NCBI GenBank assembly: GCA_050948905.1
Contig: JBMNES010000001.1
Span: 2,914,001 to 2,978,000 of the forward strand
From: DTKD01 sp050948905
GTDB lineage: Bacteria > Armatimonadota > UBA5829
DNA: 64,000 nt
Direction of reading: 5' to 3'
Positions 8,365 through 17,881 of this stretch are shown here, piece after piece. Numbering within the stretch: position 1 is the first letter of the stretch; each line of letters opens with the position of its first letter. Below the pieces are notes generated by a model. It was not told the origin of the DNA and did not search any database. It saw nothing but the letters and a program-made list of their open reading frames with translations. The position numbers and the translations under genes are program-made.

Positions 8365-9211
8365 TTTCGCCCTCCTCGCCCCGTGTGAAATCCTCCCCTG
8401 TCAGGCTAATGAACGCATCTTCGAGGTTGGCATGGCCGGATTTAAGCTCCTCGGCGGTGCCTTCCGCCACGAGTCTCCCCTGAGCGATAAAGCCAATACG
8501 CTCACAGAGTCGTTCGGCCTCGGACATATCGTGGGTGGTGAGCAGGATCGTGGTACCCTGCTCGCTGCGGATGTCTTCGATAAAGCTCTGCACATCCCGC
8601 CGACTTTTCGGGTCAAGTCCCGTGGTCGGCTCGTCGAGCAGGAGCACAGGCGGGTTAATTAGTATGGCTCGTGCAATGGCAACTTTTTGCTGCATGCCTC
8701 GGCTCATCTCCTCAAGTGAATCGTTGAACCGGCGGCTTTCTATCTGCAACCGCTCAAGAATCGCACGTGCTTTAGGCTCGGCCTCATATCGACTGATCCC
8801 GTAGAGTTGGGCTGCGTATAGCAGGTTCTCGCGTGGAGAAAGTTTTTTATAAAACGCAGCATCGACGCTGACCCTGCCGATAACCTGTCGTATTTTATGG
8901 GCATCCTTAGGCAAACTGTAGCCCAGAATCATAGTCTTGCCGCTGTCGGGTATCAGAAGCGTGGAGAGCACTCGCACCAGGGTAGATTTGCCTGACCCGT
9001 TCGGCCCGAGCATACCATAAGTACCGCCTCTGGCCACCTCAAATGAGACGCCCTTCAGCGCCCACTCCTCGGTCAGGTGAGCGTGCATAAACCCCGATCT
9101 TTTCCTAAAGACCTTTTTAAGGTCCTGGACTAATATGGCCGGCTGTTCGGTTACTATCTGCGGCATGCGCTCGATCCCATCGATAGCGTTTTCTTTCTCT
9201 ATTTGAACCAA
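8357..9211 (-). CDS. ABC transporter ATP-binding protein (ABC-2 exporter)
   Basis: A 284-residue ATPase with Walker A GPNGSGKST (near residue 74), a signature region LEEMSRGMQQKVAIARA that has SRGMQ in place of the usual LSGGQ, Walker B LLLDEPTTGLDP, and the switch histidine in TTHDMSE. It powers the ABC-2 permease encoded next. The start is TTG at 9211 with CCGGAG eight bases upstream; an internal ATG (residue 16) is a less likely alternative. The SRGMQ type of signature is common in ABC-2 drug-exporter ATPases. Confidence 0.9.
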   Translation of the reverse strand: MVQIEKENAIDGIERMPQIVTEQPAILVQDLKKVFRKRSGFMHAHLTEEWALKGVSFEVARGGTYGMLGPNGSGKSTLVRVLSTLLIPDSGKTMILGYSLPKDAHKIRQVIGRVSVDAAFYKKLSPRENLLYAAQLYGISRYEAEPKARAILERLQIESRRFNDSLEEMSRGMQQKVAIARAILINPPVLLLDEPTTGLDPKSRRDVQSFIEDIRSEQGTTILLTTHDMSEAERLCERIGFIAQGRLVAEGTAEELKSGHANLEDAFISLTGEDFTRGEEGENE

Positions 9212-9248
9212 TATCGTACTCCGGACGCATACCGATTGTTCAAGCCAA

Positions 9249-12017
9249 TCAGGGTGCTGCGATTAAATTTTCTAAATATTGCTTATCCAACTCGGCTGCC
9301 GGCTCGAAGCTCGGCCCCAGCGCGTATTTGATCAGACAATCCAACAAATAGCATCCGGCAGGATCGGCCTGCTCCAGCGAGTCCTGGAAGTTCATGGCCC
9401 CGACCAGAAGTTTACCCTTACCTAGGCGAGCCTCGAACAAATATGCCCTGGATTTCATATCCGTAGACGAATCAAGGCATCGGATGATAGGCTTGATAGG
9501 CTGCGGCAGCGAATCCAGCATGCAGGCGTAGGAATCCGTGAGCAGGCTTCGATAATACGGCTCGCACCAATCCTGCCCGGGCATAGATTTCATAGCCGGA
9601 TGCTGAGTGTCAATGAACGTGCCGGCATTGCCGCCTTTTTCAGGGTCGCCGGACGATGGCCAATAGCTGGATTTCGACAACGGCAGAGATTTAGTCGGCC
9701 CAAGAAGCAATACTCTACCGCCGCCATCGAGATAGTTTATCACGCTTTTTGTAAGTTCGGAAGCTACTAGCAATGTGCAATTCGAAGAAATCTCTCCTGA
9801 ATTGCTGAATTGGGCTTTGGGATACATCTCGGTCAGCCCGATAAGACCCGACAGGCATACGGTGTCAGGTAAATCTGCGCGTTCTGACGGGAACACCCAG
9901 AAATCCCAGGAATTAGAGCATTTGCCGTTAGAATCCTCTAATTCCGCGATTAAAGAGAGCTTTCGGGCAGTGCCATCTGCTGGCATTTTAAGATTCACTT
10001 CAAGCAGATTCTGTAGGCCGTTCGAGCCAACTTTGAGGTCGGTTTTCTCACCTGAAGCAAGGGTTTTGTCGCCATCCTGCAGCTTCCAGGATAACTTTGC
10101 GTTGTTGGACGCGGCATCTTCATAGCGGGAAACGGAGAAAGCGACCTGAGCAGTCTCGCCAGTGCGATAGCTCCTGCGTTTGCTCTGCATTAACAGCACA
10201 GTAGGTGCATTAAAGCGCTTAAAATCATCTGCGCTGATGCCTTTGGGTTGGAAAAATACATCCAACACGCCGTTGGTGATGGAGAAGTTATCCTGCAATG
10301 AGCATAAAGTGAAGCCACTAATGTCGTTGGAGAGCCGGGCTGCCTCTATATCCGATTTTAGGGCTACGGCCTGTAGTTTGTTGGAATTGTCGACCCATTT
10401 GTCGAGTTGATCTGTGAGCCCCTGATACGCAGCGATTGCCTGGCGATTTATTAGCCAATATGGTCGCACCCCGCGTGAGAAGAGACTGCGCTGATCGAGG
10501 TTCGGAATCGTTCCGTATCCACCCAGCCCGCTTACGATAACCGGCTTGGCAGGTTTCGATGCGCTCAGAATGTAGTCGCCCGGTTTATCATACTTTATGG
10601 GCAAATAGTCTGCAGTGACACGTGGCTTTTCGGCTGCTTTAAGAGGCGGGTTGTCATTCCAGTCGATAAGCAGCCGACTGGTGTCAATTTTCCTGGCTTC
10701 TTCATATAGTTGTATTGCACCGATATTGCCGTTCCACTCCTTATCGAACATACCCCAAGCGATAATCGACGGATGAGAGCGGCGGGGCTTGATCATCGTC
10801 TGCCATTGGTCGATGTAGTATTGTGGGAATTGGCCCGCAGACATAAGATTCGGGGGTTCTACACGGTTTGAAGGCAGCTCGACCTGTAGCATAATACCGG
10901 TTTCGTCGGCCGCGTCGAGATATTCCTTCGGCGGGGCCCATGAACGACATCTGGCAAAGTTAAAGCCGTATTGTTTTGCTATTTTGAAGCGTTCCAGATA
11001 GACGCTTTTGTCGACTGGGGGGGCGAGGGTGTTGGGAAAGACACAATCGTCGATATAACCCCTGAGAAATATCGGTTTCCCGTTGAGTGTGAACTTGTCG
11101 CCGTCTGTTGCAAACTCTTGAACCCCGAACGTAGTAGTGTAATAATCCAGCTCCTCGTCTTCCTTGTAGAGCCGTACGTCAAGGGTGTAGATGTATGGGG
11201 AATCAGGTGACCAGCGCTTGATGTCCTCGATTTTTACCATTATAAAATCAGGGAACAGGGAAGGCAGGATTTTAGAAGATACGTTACTGCCGATGTGCTT
11301 GCCTGTTTGATCATAAATATCCGCCTGCAAAACGAAATTGGGCTGTTGCTCGGCAGATCCGCCGTATATTATGCGGCTTCCAGTGTCAACTATAACTTCG
11401 ACTACGTCGCTGTGTCTGCGGGGAATGACGTAAGCGTTTTCGATCCAGCTCTTTTCGGTGGTCTCCAGCCACACATTGCCCAATATGCCGCCCCACTCCG
11501 CGCCCGGCAGCTTTGAGAGGTCCATAGAACCGCTCAGAATATCGGATTCGGGGTTGCGGCGGCCGTCGACCCGGATAACGATGTCAACAGTCCAGTCCTT
11601 GACGATCAGATATGCGATCTCGTATTTGATGGGGGTTAAATAGCCGTTTGTAGTGCCCTGGTAGTCGCCGTTAATCCATACGTCCGCTGTTCGGTAGACA
11701 CCGTCGATGCAGATATACATCTCTTTGCCAAGCCAGTTCTTTGGCACCGAGACGCGCTTGCGATACCACCCAGGCCCTGCGAATTTATAAAAAAGCGACT
11801 CGGCAGGCTCCCCTACCCCCTGCGGGTTCCAGGCGCCTGGTACGTTGATTTTCTTATCGAACTCGGTTTCAGGCAGGTACCATTTCTCCGTCTTACCGAC
11901 ATCCTGTGGATCTGCCCGAAACTGCCACTCCCCGTTAAGGTCGATTGTGTCCCTGGCGTAGCAGGGAACGGGTATTATAAAGCCTAGTAAGATCAATATA
12001 CCGATTAAACGACTCAT
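9249..12017 (-). CDS. Secreted glycoside hydrolase family 2-like protein, catalytic residues lost
   Basis: A large exported protein (922 residues from ATG 12017). A signal peptide (ending VPCYA) is followed by a GH2 sugar-binding beta-sandwich (about 20-195), an Ig-like domain (200-300), a TIM barrel (about 300-560) and a C-terminal part with a glutamine-amidotransferase-like fold (VINYLDGGGRVLLLGP). The GH2 acid/base region reads HPSIIAW-GMFDKEW, where the family has FNE(E)W. The nucleophile region reads PVIVSGLGGYG, where the family has SE(F/Y)G. Both catalytic Glu therefore appear replaced (Lys near 426, Gly near 497), so it may bind rather than cut glycans. I chose ATG 12017 because AGAGGG precedes it; an in-frame ATG at 12044 lacks a Shine-Dalgarno sequence. 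Confidence 0.85.
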   Translation of the reverse strand: MSRLIGILILLGFIIPVPCYARDTIDLNGEWQFRADPQDVGKTEKWYLPETEFDKKINVPGAWNPQGVGEPAESLFYKFAGPGWYRKRVSVPKNWLGKEMYICIDGVYRTADVWINGDYQGTTNGYLTPIKYEIAYLIVKDWTVDIVIRVDGRRNPESDILSGSMDLSKLPGAEWGGILGNVWLETTEKSWIENAYVIPRRHSDVVEVIVDTGSRIIYGGSAEQQPNFVLQADIYDQTGKHIGSNVSSKILPSLFPDFIMVKIEDIKRWSPDSPYIYTLDVRLYKEDEELDYYTTTFGVQEFATDGDKFTLNGKPIFLRGYIDDCVFPNTLAPPVDKSVYLERFKIAKQYGFNFARCRSWAPPKEYLDAADETGIMLQVELPSNRVEPPNLMSAGQFPQYYIDQWQTMIKPRRSHPSIIAWGMFDKEWNGNIGAIQLYEEARKIDTSRLLIDWNDNPPLKAAEKPRVTADYLPIKYDKPGDYILSASKPAKPVIVSGLGGYGTIPNLDQRSLFSRGVRPYWLINRQAIAAYQGLTDQLDKWVDNSNKLQAVALKSDIEAARLSNDISGFTLCSLQDNFSITNGVLDVFFQPKGISADDFKRFNAPTVLLMQSKRRSYRTGETAQVAFSVSRYEDAASNNAKLSWKLQDGDKTLASGEKTDLKVGSNGLQNLLEVNLKMPADGTARKLSLIAELEDSNGKCSNSWDFWVFPSERADLPDTVCLSGLIGLTEMYPKAQFSNSGEISSNCTLLVASELTKSVINYLDGGGRVLLLGPTKSLPLSKSSYWPSSGDPEKGGNAGTFIDTQHPAMKSMPGQDWCEPYYRSLLTDSYACMLDSLPQPIKPIIRCLDSSTDMKSRAYLFEARLGKGKLLVGAMNFQDSLEQADPAGCYLLDCLIKYALGPSFEPAAELDKQYLENLIAAP

Positions 12018-12103
12018 GGGTTTCCCTCTAGCGTTGCGCTTCATTACTTCTTTATATGATTGGCGCGACTATTAGATCATATCATGTTGAGGTGGGAAGG
12101 GAG

Positions 12104-12370
12104 AAACGCGAAAACCAGAAAAAAGCGAAAGCCAGAAAATAAGGGATGAGTACAGAGAATTGCGACGTGATAGACACGCGACAGGTTCGGATACCGGAAA
12201 AAGCAGATTCCTCGCTGCGCTCGGAATGACGGGGAAGGGGAAACGCGAAAACTAGAAAAAAGCGAAAGCCAGAAAATAAGGGATTAGTACAGAGAATTGC
12301 GACGTGATGGACTCTCGACGGGCTTTGATACTGGAAAAAGCAGATTCCTCGCTGCGCTCGGAATGACGGG
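12104..12370. repeat. Two tandem repeat units of about 137 bp
   Basis: Direct copies start at 12104 and 12241. They carry the same modules as the 7-kb array: an AAACGCGAAAAC block, a middle part, then AGATTCCTCGCTGCGCTCGG followed by AATGACGG. The 12018-12498 intergenic stretch holds these repeats plus degenerate copies of the TATGACGGG end (near 12430-12450) and no credible gene. Confidence 0.8.
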
Positions 12371-12469
12371 GTGTGGGACGCTTATTCCTGATACGTTCCG
12401 TTTGACGGGTTGTGGGACGCTTAGTCCAGAGGCGTTCTGTATGACGGGGGCGCTCCAATTTTGGTTATG

Positions 12470-12495
12470 AGGTGGCGATTCGGAGATCGCCACCT
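12470..12495 (-). terminator. Hairpin just after the GH3 gene
   Basis: AGGTGGCGAT and ATCGCCACCT form a perfect 10-bp stem with a 6-base loop, 3 bases after the stop of the GH3 gene. There is no U-tract, so it may mark a processed or Rho-assisted 3' end instead of an intrinsic terminator. Confidence 0.55.
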
Positions 12496-12498
12496 ATC

Positions 12499-14790
12499 TC
12501 AATAGCTCAGGCCCCAGTCGAAGTTGTATGATGTGCCGGGGATGCTGACTGGGAGCTTGCCTATTGGGTTGTAGTCGCCGAATATCACGTCTGCTGCAGC
12601 CGCAAATCCGCAGTCACGATAGTTGTAGATAGCTAAATACGCATCTGCTGAAGATAGCGCAGACAGCTCATACGGCTCTCGCATACCGACACAGATCACT
12701 GGCTTTCCTGCGGCTGAGATACTGTTTACCAATGTCGCCTGACCCGTCAATGTATGTGCTCTGGACGTGCCAATTATCACAACATCGTGCGTCAGCGCGG
12801 CGTTTCGGATGGTGTTTCTTTGTGAAGTATTCGGGTTATCCACGACTGCCATAGATGTCGTATTGGCGTGCTTGGCCTTAATGAAACTCGCGAAACGAGC
12901 GGCTGCGTCTGTCGTCGTCTCACCGGAGGATTGCACGGTAACCAGTAGTATTTTCTGGCTGGGGCTGAGATTAAGCGGAAGAATGTTGTTCTTATTGCGC
13001 ACCAGCGTGACGGCTGCCCTTGCGGTGTCGTATTCCTCAGCGCGATGAGCGGCACAGCCCACGATGCCAGCCGCTGCGGAGACGTCGACATAAGGATTCT
13101 CAAACAGGCCATATTTACGCTTGAGTTTGAGAATGCGTGTTACCGATTCGTCGATGCGCGACATCGGAATCTCTCCGCTGAGCGCGGCCGCCTTAACTGC
13201 AGCTATTGCAGCATTTAGATCCGGCGAAAGCGACAGGAGGTCCACCCCGGCGTTTATGGCCATAACAGCGGCTTTTCCTGGCGTGTATCCGGATGTGATG
13301 CCCGCCATTCCCATCGAGTCCGTCATAACCACGCCGTCAAAGCCGATATTGCCGCGCAGATAACCCTGCATCACAAGAGGCGACAGAGTAGCCGGGTGAT
13401 TGGGGTCTATACAGTTCACAACAATGTGGGCGCTCATTATGCAGTCCATCCCGTTGGCAAGCGCCTCTCTGAACGGCCGCCCGTGAACTGCGTCGAATGT
13501 GGCGAAATCGTAGTTGGCGATCACAGGAAGACCCGAATGCGAATCGACGTTGGTGTCGCCGTGGCCGGGGAAGTGCTTACCCGTGGCGATTATATTCGCA
13601 CTGTGCAGACCTGCAACATACGCCTGACCCATAGTCGATACAAGTCCCGGCTGCTCGGCAAACGACCGAACGCCGATGACAGGGTTGGCGGCGTTGTTGT
13701 TGACGTCGAGGTCTGGGGCGAGGTCCATATTGGCGCCCAACGCCCGTATCTCCCTGCCGAAGAGGCTGCCGATTGAGAACGCAGCCTCGGTGGAACGGGA
13801 TGCGCCTATGCCCATGTTACCAGGGCCTTCGACTCCACCTGTGATGCGAATTACCCGGCCGCCTTCCTGATCCATTGAAAGTAGCAGCGGAATTCCGGAG
13901 CCGTCCGGTTTCATTGCGGCCGCCTGCAAATCGTTTGTAAACTTGGCTGTGCGGGTTGGGTCGTCGAGGTTGCCGTTATATTGGAAATAGATAATCCCGC
14001 CTATGTGCTTTGTTGTGATAGTCGTAAGCATAGCGGGGGTGAATGTGTCGCCGTCGAATCGAACCTGGAATAGCTGGCCGATTTTCTCGTCGAGTGTCAT
14101 CGTAGCGAGCTTCGCCGCAACCCAGGATTTGTAGCCGGTCATATCGTTTTTATCGCGGATTTTGAGCACCTTGATCGTTTGATCGTCTTTCTTCTCCACA
14201 GAGCATACTCCAGTTGCGGACATAAACGTCCAATCGGCATTCAGTTCTGTTCCGTTTGGCGCGATTACTTTAATCTTCGAGCCGCTGCCGTCTGTGAGGG
14301 TGAGCCATTTCGACTTTGAAGAGTAGTCGAAATCGCTGACTTTACCCCATACACGGGTCAACAGGCCAACGGTGTTGAGGTTGTCGTCGCCAGGGATTCC
14401 TTTTTGAAAGTTGCCGGAATCTCCTCCCACAAAAGCCCTGTTTGCCATACCAAGCGGCTGGATTGTGCTCTTTTGACCTGTGAGTTGAGGGGGCTGGAAG
14501 CGACAGTCGATGTATCTTTCCTGATTGCTGTCTATTTCCATGGGTGCGTCGATATCGACCACGTCGCCGACCTCGAAGCTGCCCGTAGTGTCTACACGAA
14601 TTCCCGAACTGCGATTTTCTTCTTGAACGTATATGCAGCCAGGGAAGACGGCAGTAACCACCACATTCTGCAATGTGACGGGCATGCCGTAGTCCACATC
14701 ACGCTTCCACTCGCCGATAGATACCGCCGAGCAAGCGTGACAACATAGCAAAAACATAGATATCTGGAGTATTACGCGGAAGAGCTTCAT
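12499..14790 (-). CDS. Secreted family 3 glycoside hydrolase, NagZ-type beta-N-acetylhexosaminidase
   Basis: About 763 residues. A signal peptide (ending HACSA) is followed by two OB-fold-like beta domains (about 28-210: QNVVVTAVFPGCIYVQEE and WLTLTDGSGSKIKV), the GH3 barrel (about 225-575) and a GH3 C-terminal domain (590-766). The NagZ hallmark KHFPGHGDTNVDSH, holding the Asp/His acid-base dyad, is at residues 408-421. The nucleophile is D494 in VVMTDSMGM (numbering from ATG 14799). NagZ enzymes release terminal GlcNAc, for example from cell-wall fragments, but this one is exported. ATG 14799 is a possible start, but a -10 element overlaps it, so ATG 14790 (MKLFRVILQ) on a leaderless mRNA fits better. 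Confidence 0.9.
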   Translation of the reverse strand: MKLFRVILQISMFLLCCHACSAVSIGEWKRDVDYGMPVTLQNVVVTAVFPGCIYVQEENRSSGIRVDTTGSFEVGDVVDIDAPMEIDSNQERYIDCRFQPPQLTGQKSTIQPLGMANRAFVGGDSGNFQKGIPGDDNLNTVGLLTRVWGKVSDFDYSSKSKWLTLTDGSGSKIKVIAPNGTELNADWTFMSATGVCSVEKKDDQTIKVLKIRDKNDMTGYKSWVAAKLATMTLDEKIGQLFQVRFDGDTFTPAMLTTITTKHIGGIIYFQYNGNLDDPTRTAKFTNDLQAAAMKPDGSGIPLLLSMDQEGGRVIRITGGVEGPGNMGIGASRSTEAAFSIGSLFGREIRALGANMDLAPDLDVNNNAANPVIGVRSFAEQPGLVSTMGQAYVAGLHSANIIATGKHFPGHGDTNVDSHSGLPVIANYDFATFDAVHGRPFREALANGMDCIMSAHIVVNCIDPNHPATLSPLVMQGYLRGNIGFDGVVMTDSMGMAGITSGYTPGKAAVMAINAGVDLLSLSPDLNAAIAAVKAAALSGEIPMSRIDESVTRILKLKRKYGLFENPYVDVSAAAGIVGCAAHRAEEYDTARAAVTLVRNKNNILPLNLSPSQKILLVTVQSSGETTTDAAARFASFIKAKHANTTSMAVVDNPNTSQRNTIRNAALTHDVVIIGTSRAHTLTGQATLVNSISAAGKPVICVGMREPYELSALSSADAYLAIYNYRDCGFAAAADVIFGDYNPIGKLPVSIPGTSYNFDWGLSY

Positions 14791-14797
14791 TACCTGC

Positions 14798-14825
14798 ATT
14801 TTAACCCCGATTGGATAAATGTCAA
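14798..14825 (-). promoter_or_regulatory. Promoter of the GH3 gene (leaderless type)
   Basis: On the minus strand TTGACA (14825-14820) is followed by 16 bases and TAAAAT (14803-14798). The -10 ends 7 bases before ATG 14790, placing the transcription start on that start codon. Confidence 0.55.
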
Positions 14826-14939
14826 TGCTAGTTTGCCATTAAGTGTGCAGTGCTGGCATTTGTAAGAATGCAATTGCAACGTGTGCAGACCTTTACTGAA
14901 TACTCATATTTTCACCCGACTTCCTGCATCCTGAATATC

Positions 14940-15019
14940 GTCATCCTGCGCGAAGTCGCAGGATCTGTGCTCGATTGGCCTGTGCTGTCCGTGGATTCCG
15001 CGACTGCGCGCGGAATGAC
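14940..15019. repeat. Composite palindromic intergenic repeat (GTCATCC...GGAATGAC type)
   Basis: Two imperfect palindromes, GTCATCCTGCGCGAAGTCGC (then AGGATC) and GGATTCCGCGACTGCGCGCG (then GAATGAC), are joined by about 27 bases. The same pair occurs at 20868-20942 in the opposite orientation. It lies between the divergent GH3 and uvrC genes; the rest of this 300-base gap holds only the GH3 promoter. Confidence 0.75.
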
Positions 15020-15090
15020 AAGCCTATACCTTGCTTGTGCAAACCTGTGTGGGGTGTTAGAATTTCGTTGAGAAAGGGAGGTGGTGAGAG

Positions 15091-17007
15091 GTGATAAATG
15101 ACGCCCGTTCCAACGAGACCGCCGAATCGCTGGATTGGACGGCGCTGAGGAACAAATATCCAGTGACACTTACCGACAAATTAGCCTCCCTGCCCACTGC
15201 ACCCGGCTGTTATATGATGAAAAACGAGGCCGGGAAAATTATCTACGTCGGCAAAGCGAAGGTGCTTCGCAGCCGTGTGCGCAGCTATTTTCAAAAAGGC
15301 ACCGATCTCACACGACGCAAACGCCAGATGGTGTCTGAGATTACTGACATAGACACCATCGTTACCGATAATGAGATTGAGGCGCTTATCCTCGAAAGCA
15401 ACCTCATCAAGCGCCACCATCCTGAGTATAACGTGCTGTTGCGCGACGACAAGAGTTATCCGTATATCGCGGTGACCCTAAGCGAGGAATGGCCGAGGGT
15501 GGTTTATATGCGCAAGTTGCGTATGCAGCCCAAAGAGAAGGATAAATACTATGGGCCGTATACGGATAACGAGGCTGTGCGGGAGACGCTGCGGCTGATT
15601 CGGCGGATATTTCGCATCCCTTGCGGATATAAAGACCCATCTCAATCTCACGGCAGGGCGTGTATGTATTATCACATAAACCAGTGTCTGGGAGTGTGTG
15701 CGGGTAAAATTACGCATGAGGAATATATGGCCGCTGTGGCGGATGTGATGGCGTTTCTTGAAGGCAGGCGAGATGAGCTTGTCGATAAGATGCTCAGCGA
15801 GATGGAGGAGGCTGCGGCTAATCTCGAATTCGAGAGGGCGGCGAAGTTACGGGATCAGGTGCAGTCGATCCAAAAGCTCATTGCCCGGCAGAAGGTGATC
15901 TCGACCGCGCTTGAGGATCAGGACGTGATCGCGCTTGTTACCGACGATGGAAATGCGTGTGCAGAGATGTTCTTTATCAGAGGCGGCAAATTGATCGGCC
16001 AGGAGCATTTTATGCTACGAAACGTCTCAGATGACGACCTGCAGGAAAGCACTGCGGAGTTTTTGCAGCAGTATTACAATACATCTGCTTATATTCCCAG
16101 GGAAATACTGTTGAACGCGGATATCGCTGAGTTGGACATAATCGAGAGTTGGTTGCGCCGAAAGAAGGGGATGAAGGTGCGGGTGTCTACTCCGAAGCGC
16201 GGAGAGAAGAAGCAGCTTGTTGAGATGGCGCGCAAAAACGCCGATCTGGTGCTGAAACAACTGCGATTGAAGCTGGAGACGGATGAGGAGAAAATCAACG
16301 AGGAGCTTACAGAGCTGAGGGACGCGATCCATTCTGACACCCTGCCGAGGCGGATTGAGGCTTATGATATATCCAATATACAGGGGTTCTATACTGTAGC
16401 GTCGCTTGTGGTCTTCGAGAACGGTCAGCCCAAAAAAGCGCATTATCGCAAGTTCAAAATTAAGCAAACAGAGGGAAAACCGGATGATTATGCCTCTATG
16501 CGGGAAGTGGTGACGCGCAGGCTGACAGGGACCCTGCGGCGAAGTGAAGCTTTTGTCGATTTGCCGGATTTGATGCTCATTGATGGCGGCAAAGGACAAC
16601 TTAACGCCGCGCTGGAGTCGATAAAAGAGTCTGGGGAAAAAGTTCCTGCTATTGTCGGATTAGCCGAAAAACACGAGGAGATATTTCTGCCGATGCAACC
16701 CGATCCGGTGATTCTGCCGAGACATTCGAAGGCCCTGCATGTTCTGCAGAGGGTGAGGGATGAGGCGCACAGGTTCGCGATTACGTTCCATCGCAAATCG
16801 CGGGGCAAGGCGATGCGGATGTCGGCGCTGAACGATATTCCCGGTATCGGGCCTAAACGCAGACGGGCTCTGATTCGGCACTTCGGATCGCTAGAGAAAA
16901 TAAAGCAGGCGACCATAGAAGAACTGGAGGCCGCACCGTCTATGAGCAAACCGGCAGCCGAGGCGGTTTTCAGGGCGCTACGGTCGGGGGAACAGACGCA
17001 GGATTGA
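15091..17007 (+). CDS. uvrC: UvrABC system protein C (excinuclease subunit)
   Basis: A 638-residue nucleotide-excision-repair nuclease that makes the 3' and 5' cuts beside a lesion in the UvrB-DNA complex. Domains in order are GIY-YIG (about 33-112, APGCYMMKNEAGKIIYVGKA), a cysteine-containing linker, a UVR domain that contacts UvrB (about 225-258), an RNase H-like endonuclease (about 380-545, ending in LPDLMLIDGGKGQLNAA) and tandem helix-hairpin-helix motifs (LNDIPGIGPKRRRAL). The start is GTG 15091, preceded by AGGGAGGTGG. Length is typical. It is followed 10 bases later by ogt, another DNA-repair gene. Confidence 0.97.
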   Translation: MINDARSNETAESLDWTALRNKYPVTLTDKLASLPTAPGCYMMKNEAGKIIYVGKAKVLRSRVRSYFQKGTDLTRRKRQMVSEITDIDTIVTDNEIEALILESNLIKRHHPEYNVLLRDDKSYPYIAVTLSEEWPRVVYMRKLRMQPKEKDKYYGPYTDNEAVRETLRLIRRIFRIPCGYKDPSQSHGRACMYYHINQCLGVCAGKITHEEYMAAVADVMAFLEGRRDELVDKMLSEMEEAAANLEFERAAKLRDQVQSIQKLIARQKVISTALEDQDVIALVTDDGNACAEMFFIRGGKLIGQEHFMLRNVSDDDLQESTAEFLQQYYNTSAYIPREILLNADIAELDIIESWLRRKKGMKVRVSTPKRGEKKQLVEMARKNADLVLKQLRLKLETDEEKINEELTELRDAIHSDTLPRRIEAYDISNIQGFYTVASLVVFENGQPKKAHYRKFKIKQTEGKPDDYASMREVVTRRLTGTLRRSEAFVDLPDLMLIDGGKGQLNAALESIKESGEKVPAIVGLAEKHEEIFLPMQPDPVILPRHSKALHVLQRVRDEAHRFAITFHRKSRGKAMRMSALNDIPGIGPKRRRALIRHFGSLEKIKQATIEELEAAPSMSKPAAEAVFRALRSGEQTQD

Positions 17008-17017
17008 GGAGCGAGAC

Positions 17018-17521
17018 ATGAATTATTACTACATTTTCAAAATAGAGCACGGCTGGATCGGCCTGGTGGGCCACGATGGCAAATTAACCCGATCAACTTT
17101 ACCTCAGCCGACACGCGAAGAGGCGATGGAGTGTATTGAAGCAGGATTAAACAGCGACAGCATTGAAAACCCTAATGCGTTCGGGGATATACCGGAGAAG
17201 TTCGATCGGTACTTTAAGGGCGAAAAGGTAGATTTTTCGAATATTGAAGTCGATTTGGGGCATCCTGGGGTGTTTTTAGAAGCTGCACAGCGAGCTGCCA
17301 GAACTATACCTTACGGGACACTGGTTACGTATAAGGAACTGGCGCGAATGGCTGGTCGGGAACGCGCAGCTCGTGCGGCTGGGACCGCAATGGCAAAAAA
17401 CCCGCTGTCTATTATAGTGCCGTGTCACAGGGTGATTGCTGCAGGCGGAGCTATCGGAGGATTTGGTCCCGGACTTGAATGGAAAAGAGAACTGCTAAAG
17501 CTTGAAGGGGTCGATATTTAG
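17018..17521 (+). CDS. ogt: Methylated-DNA--protein-cysteine methyltransferase
   Basis: A 167-residue suicide enzyme that moves the methyl group from O6-methylguanine to its own cysteine. The active-site motif PCHRVIAAGG is in the C-terminal domain. The helix-turn-helix part (GTLVTYKELARMAGRERAAR) and GGFGPGLEWKRELLKLEG are also typical. The N-terminal domain (1-70) is short and diverged. GGAG lies 7 bases before the ATG. It is probably co-transcribed with uvrC, and its stop directly abuts the next start. Confidence 0.95.
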   Translation: MNYYYIFKIEHGWIGLVGHDGKLTRSTLPQPTREEAMECIEAGLNSDSIENPNAFGDIPEKFDRYFKGEKVDFSNIEVDLGHPGVFLEAAQRAARTIPYGTLVTYKELARMAGRERAARAAGTAMAKNPLSIIVPCHRVIAAGGAIGGFGPGLEWKRELLKLEGVDI

Positions 17522-17881
17522 ATGCGACAGATGGCGCTGAGGTGGGCGGCCGGCGTTGTGGCGCTGCTGGTAACGGTTAGCGTGATTCGCTGCCTGCCTT
17601 TTGCACAATTAGAGTGGGAACCTGCCTGGCGCATGGCGCTGTTCGTGCCAGCGCTGGCCATAATAAACGCGATTGTCGGCCCGATAATTAAACTGCTGGC
17701 TCTGCCGATTAATTGCCTGACGTTCGGATTGTTCAGTTTCGTGGTAAACTCACTTCTGTTCTGGCTGGCGGGGTCTGCGAGCGGCGGGATGATGAACGCG
17801 TGGGGCGCGTTGCTCGGGTCTGTTCTTTATGCGATTCTCAGCACAGCCATAAGTTGGTCGATCAAGGTGAAAGCGGATTGA
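17522..17881 (+). CDS. Four-TM membrane protein (phage holin 4_2 / DUF360-type family)
   Basis: A 119-residue protein with four hydrophobic helices, matching the widespread bacterial family named after a phage holin. The signature PALAIINAIVGPIIKLLALP, followed by a T-F-G-L-F-x-x-V-N motif (NCLTFGLFSFVVNSLLFWL), is typical. The biological role is unknown, and despite the name there is no sign of a prophage here. ATG 17522 begins right after the ogt stop, and its own stop overlaps the rapZ TTG start. Confidence 0.8.
   Translation: MRQMALRWAAGVVALLVTVSVIRCLPFAQLEWEPAWRMALFVPALAIINAIVGPIIKLLALPINCLTFGLFSFVVNSLLFWLAGSASGGMMNAWGALLGSVLYAILSTAISWSIKVKAD

Noticed and set aside
12252..12493. Short open frames over the repeats (for example one reading RHSERSEESAF)
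   Set aside because: They are translations of the intergenic repeat; such frames recur wherever the element occurs and have no ribosome-binding site.
17522..17881. Prophage signal from the holin-like family name
   Set aside because: The family is a general bacterial membrane protein; the neighbours are housekeeping genes and no phage gene is present.
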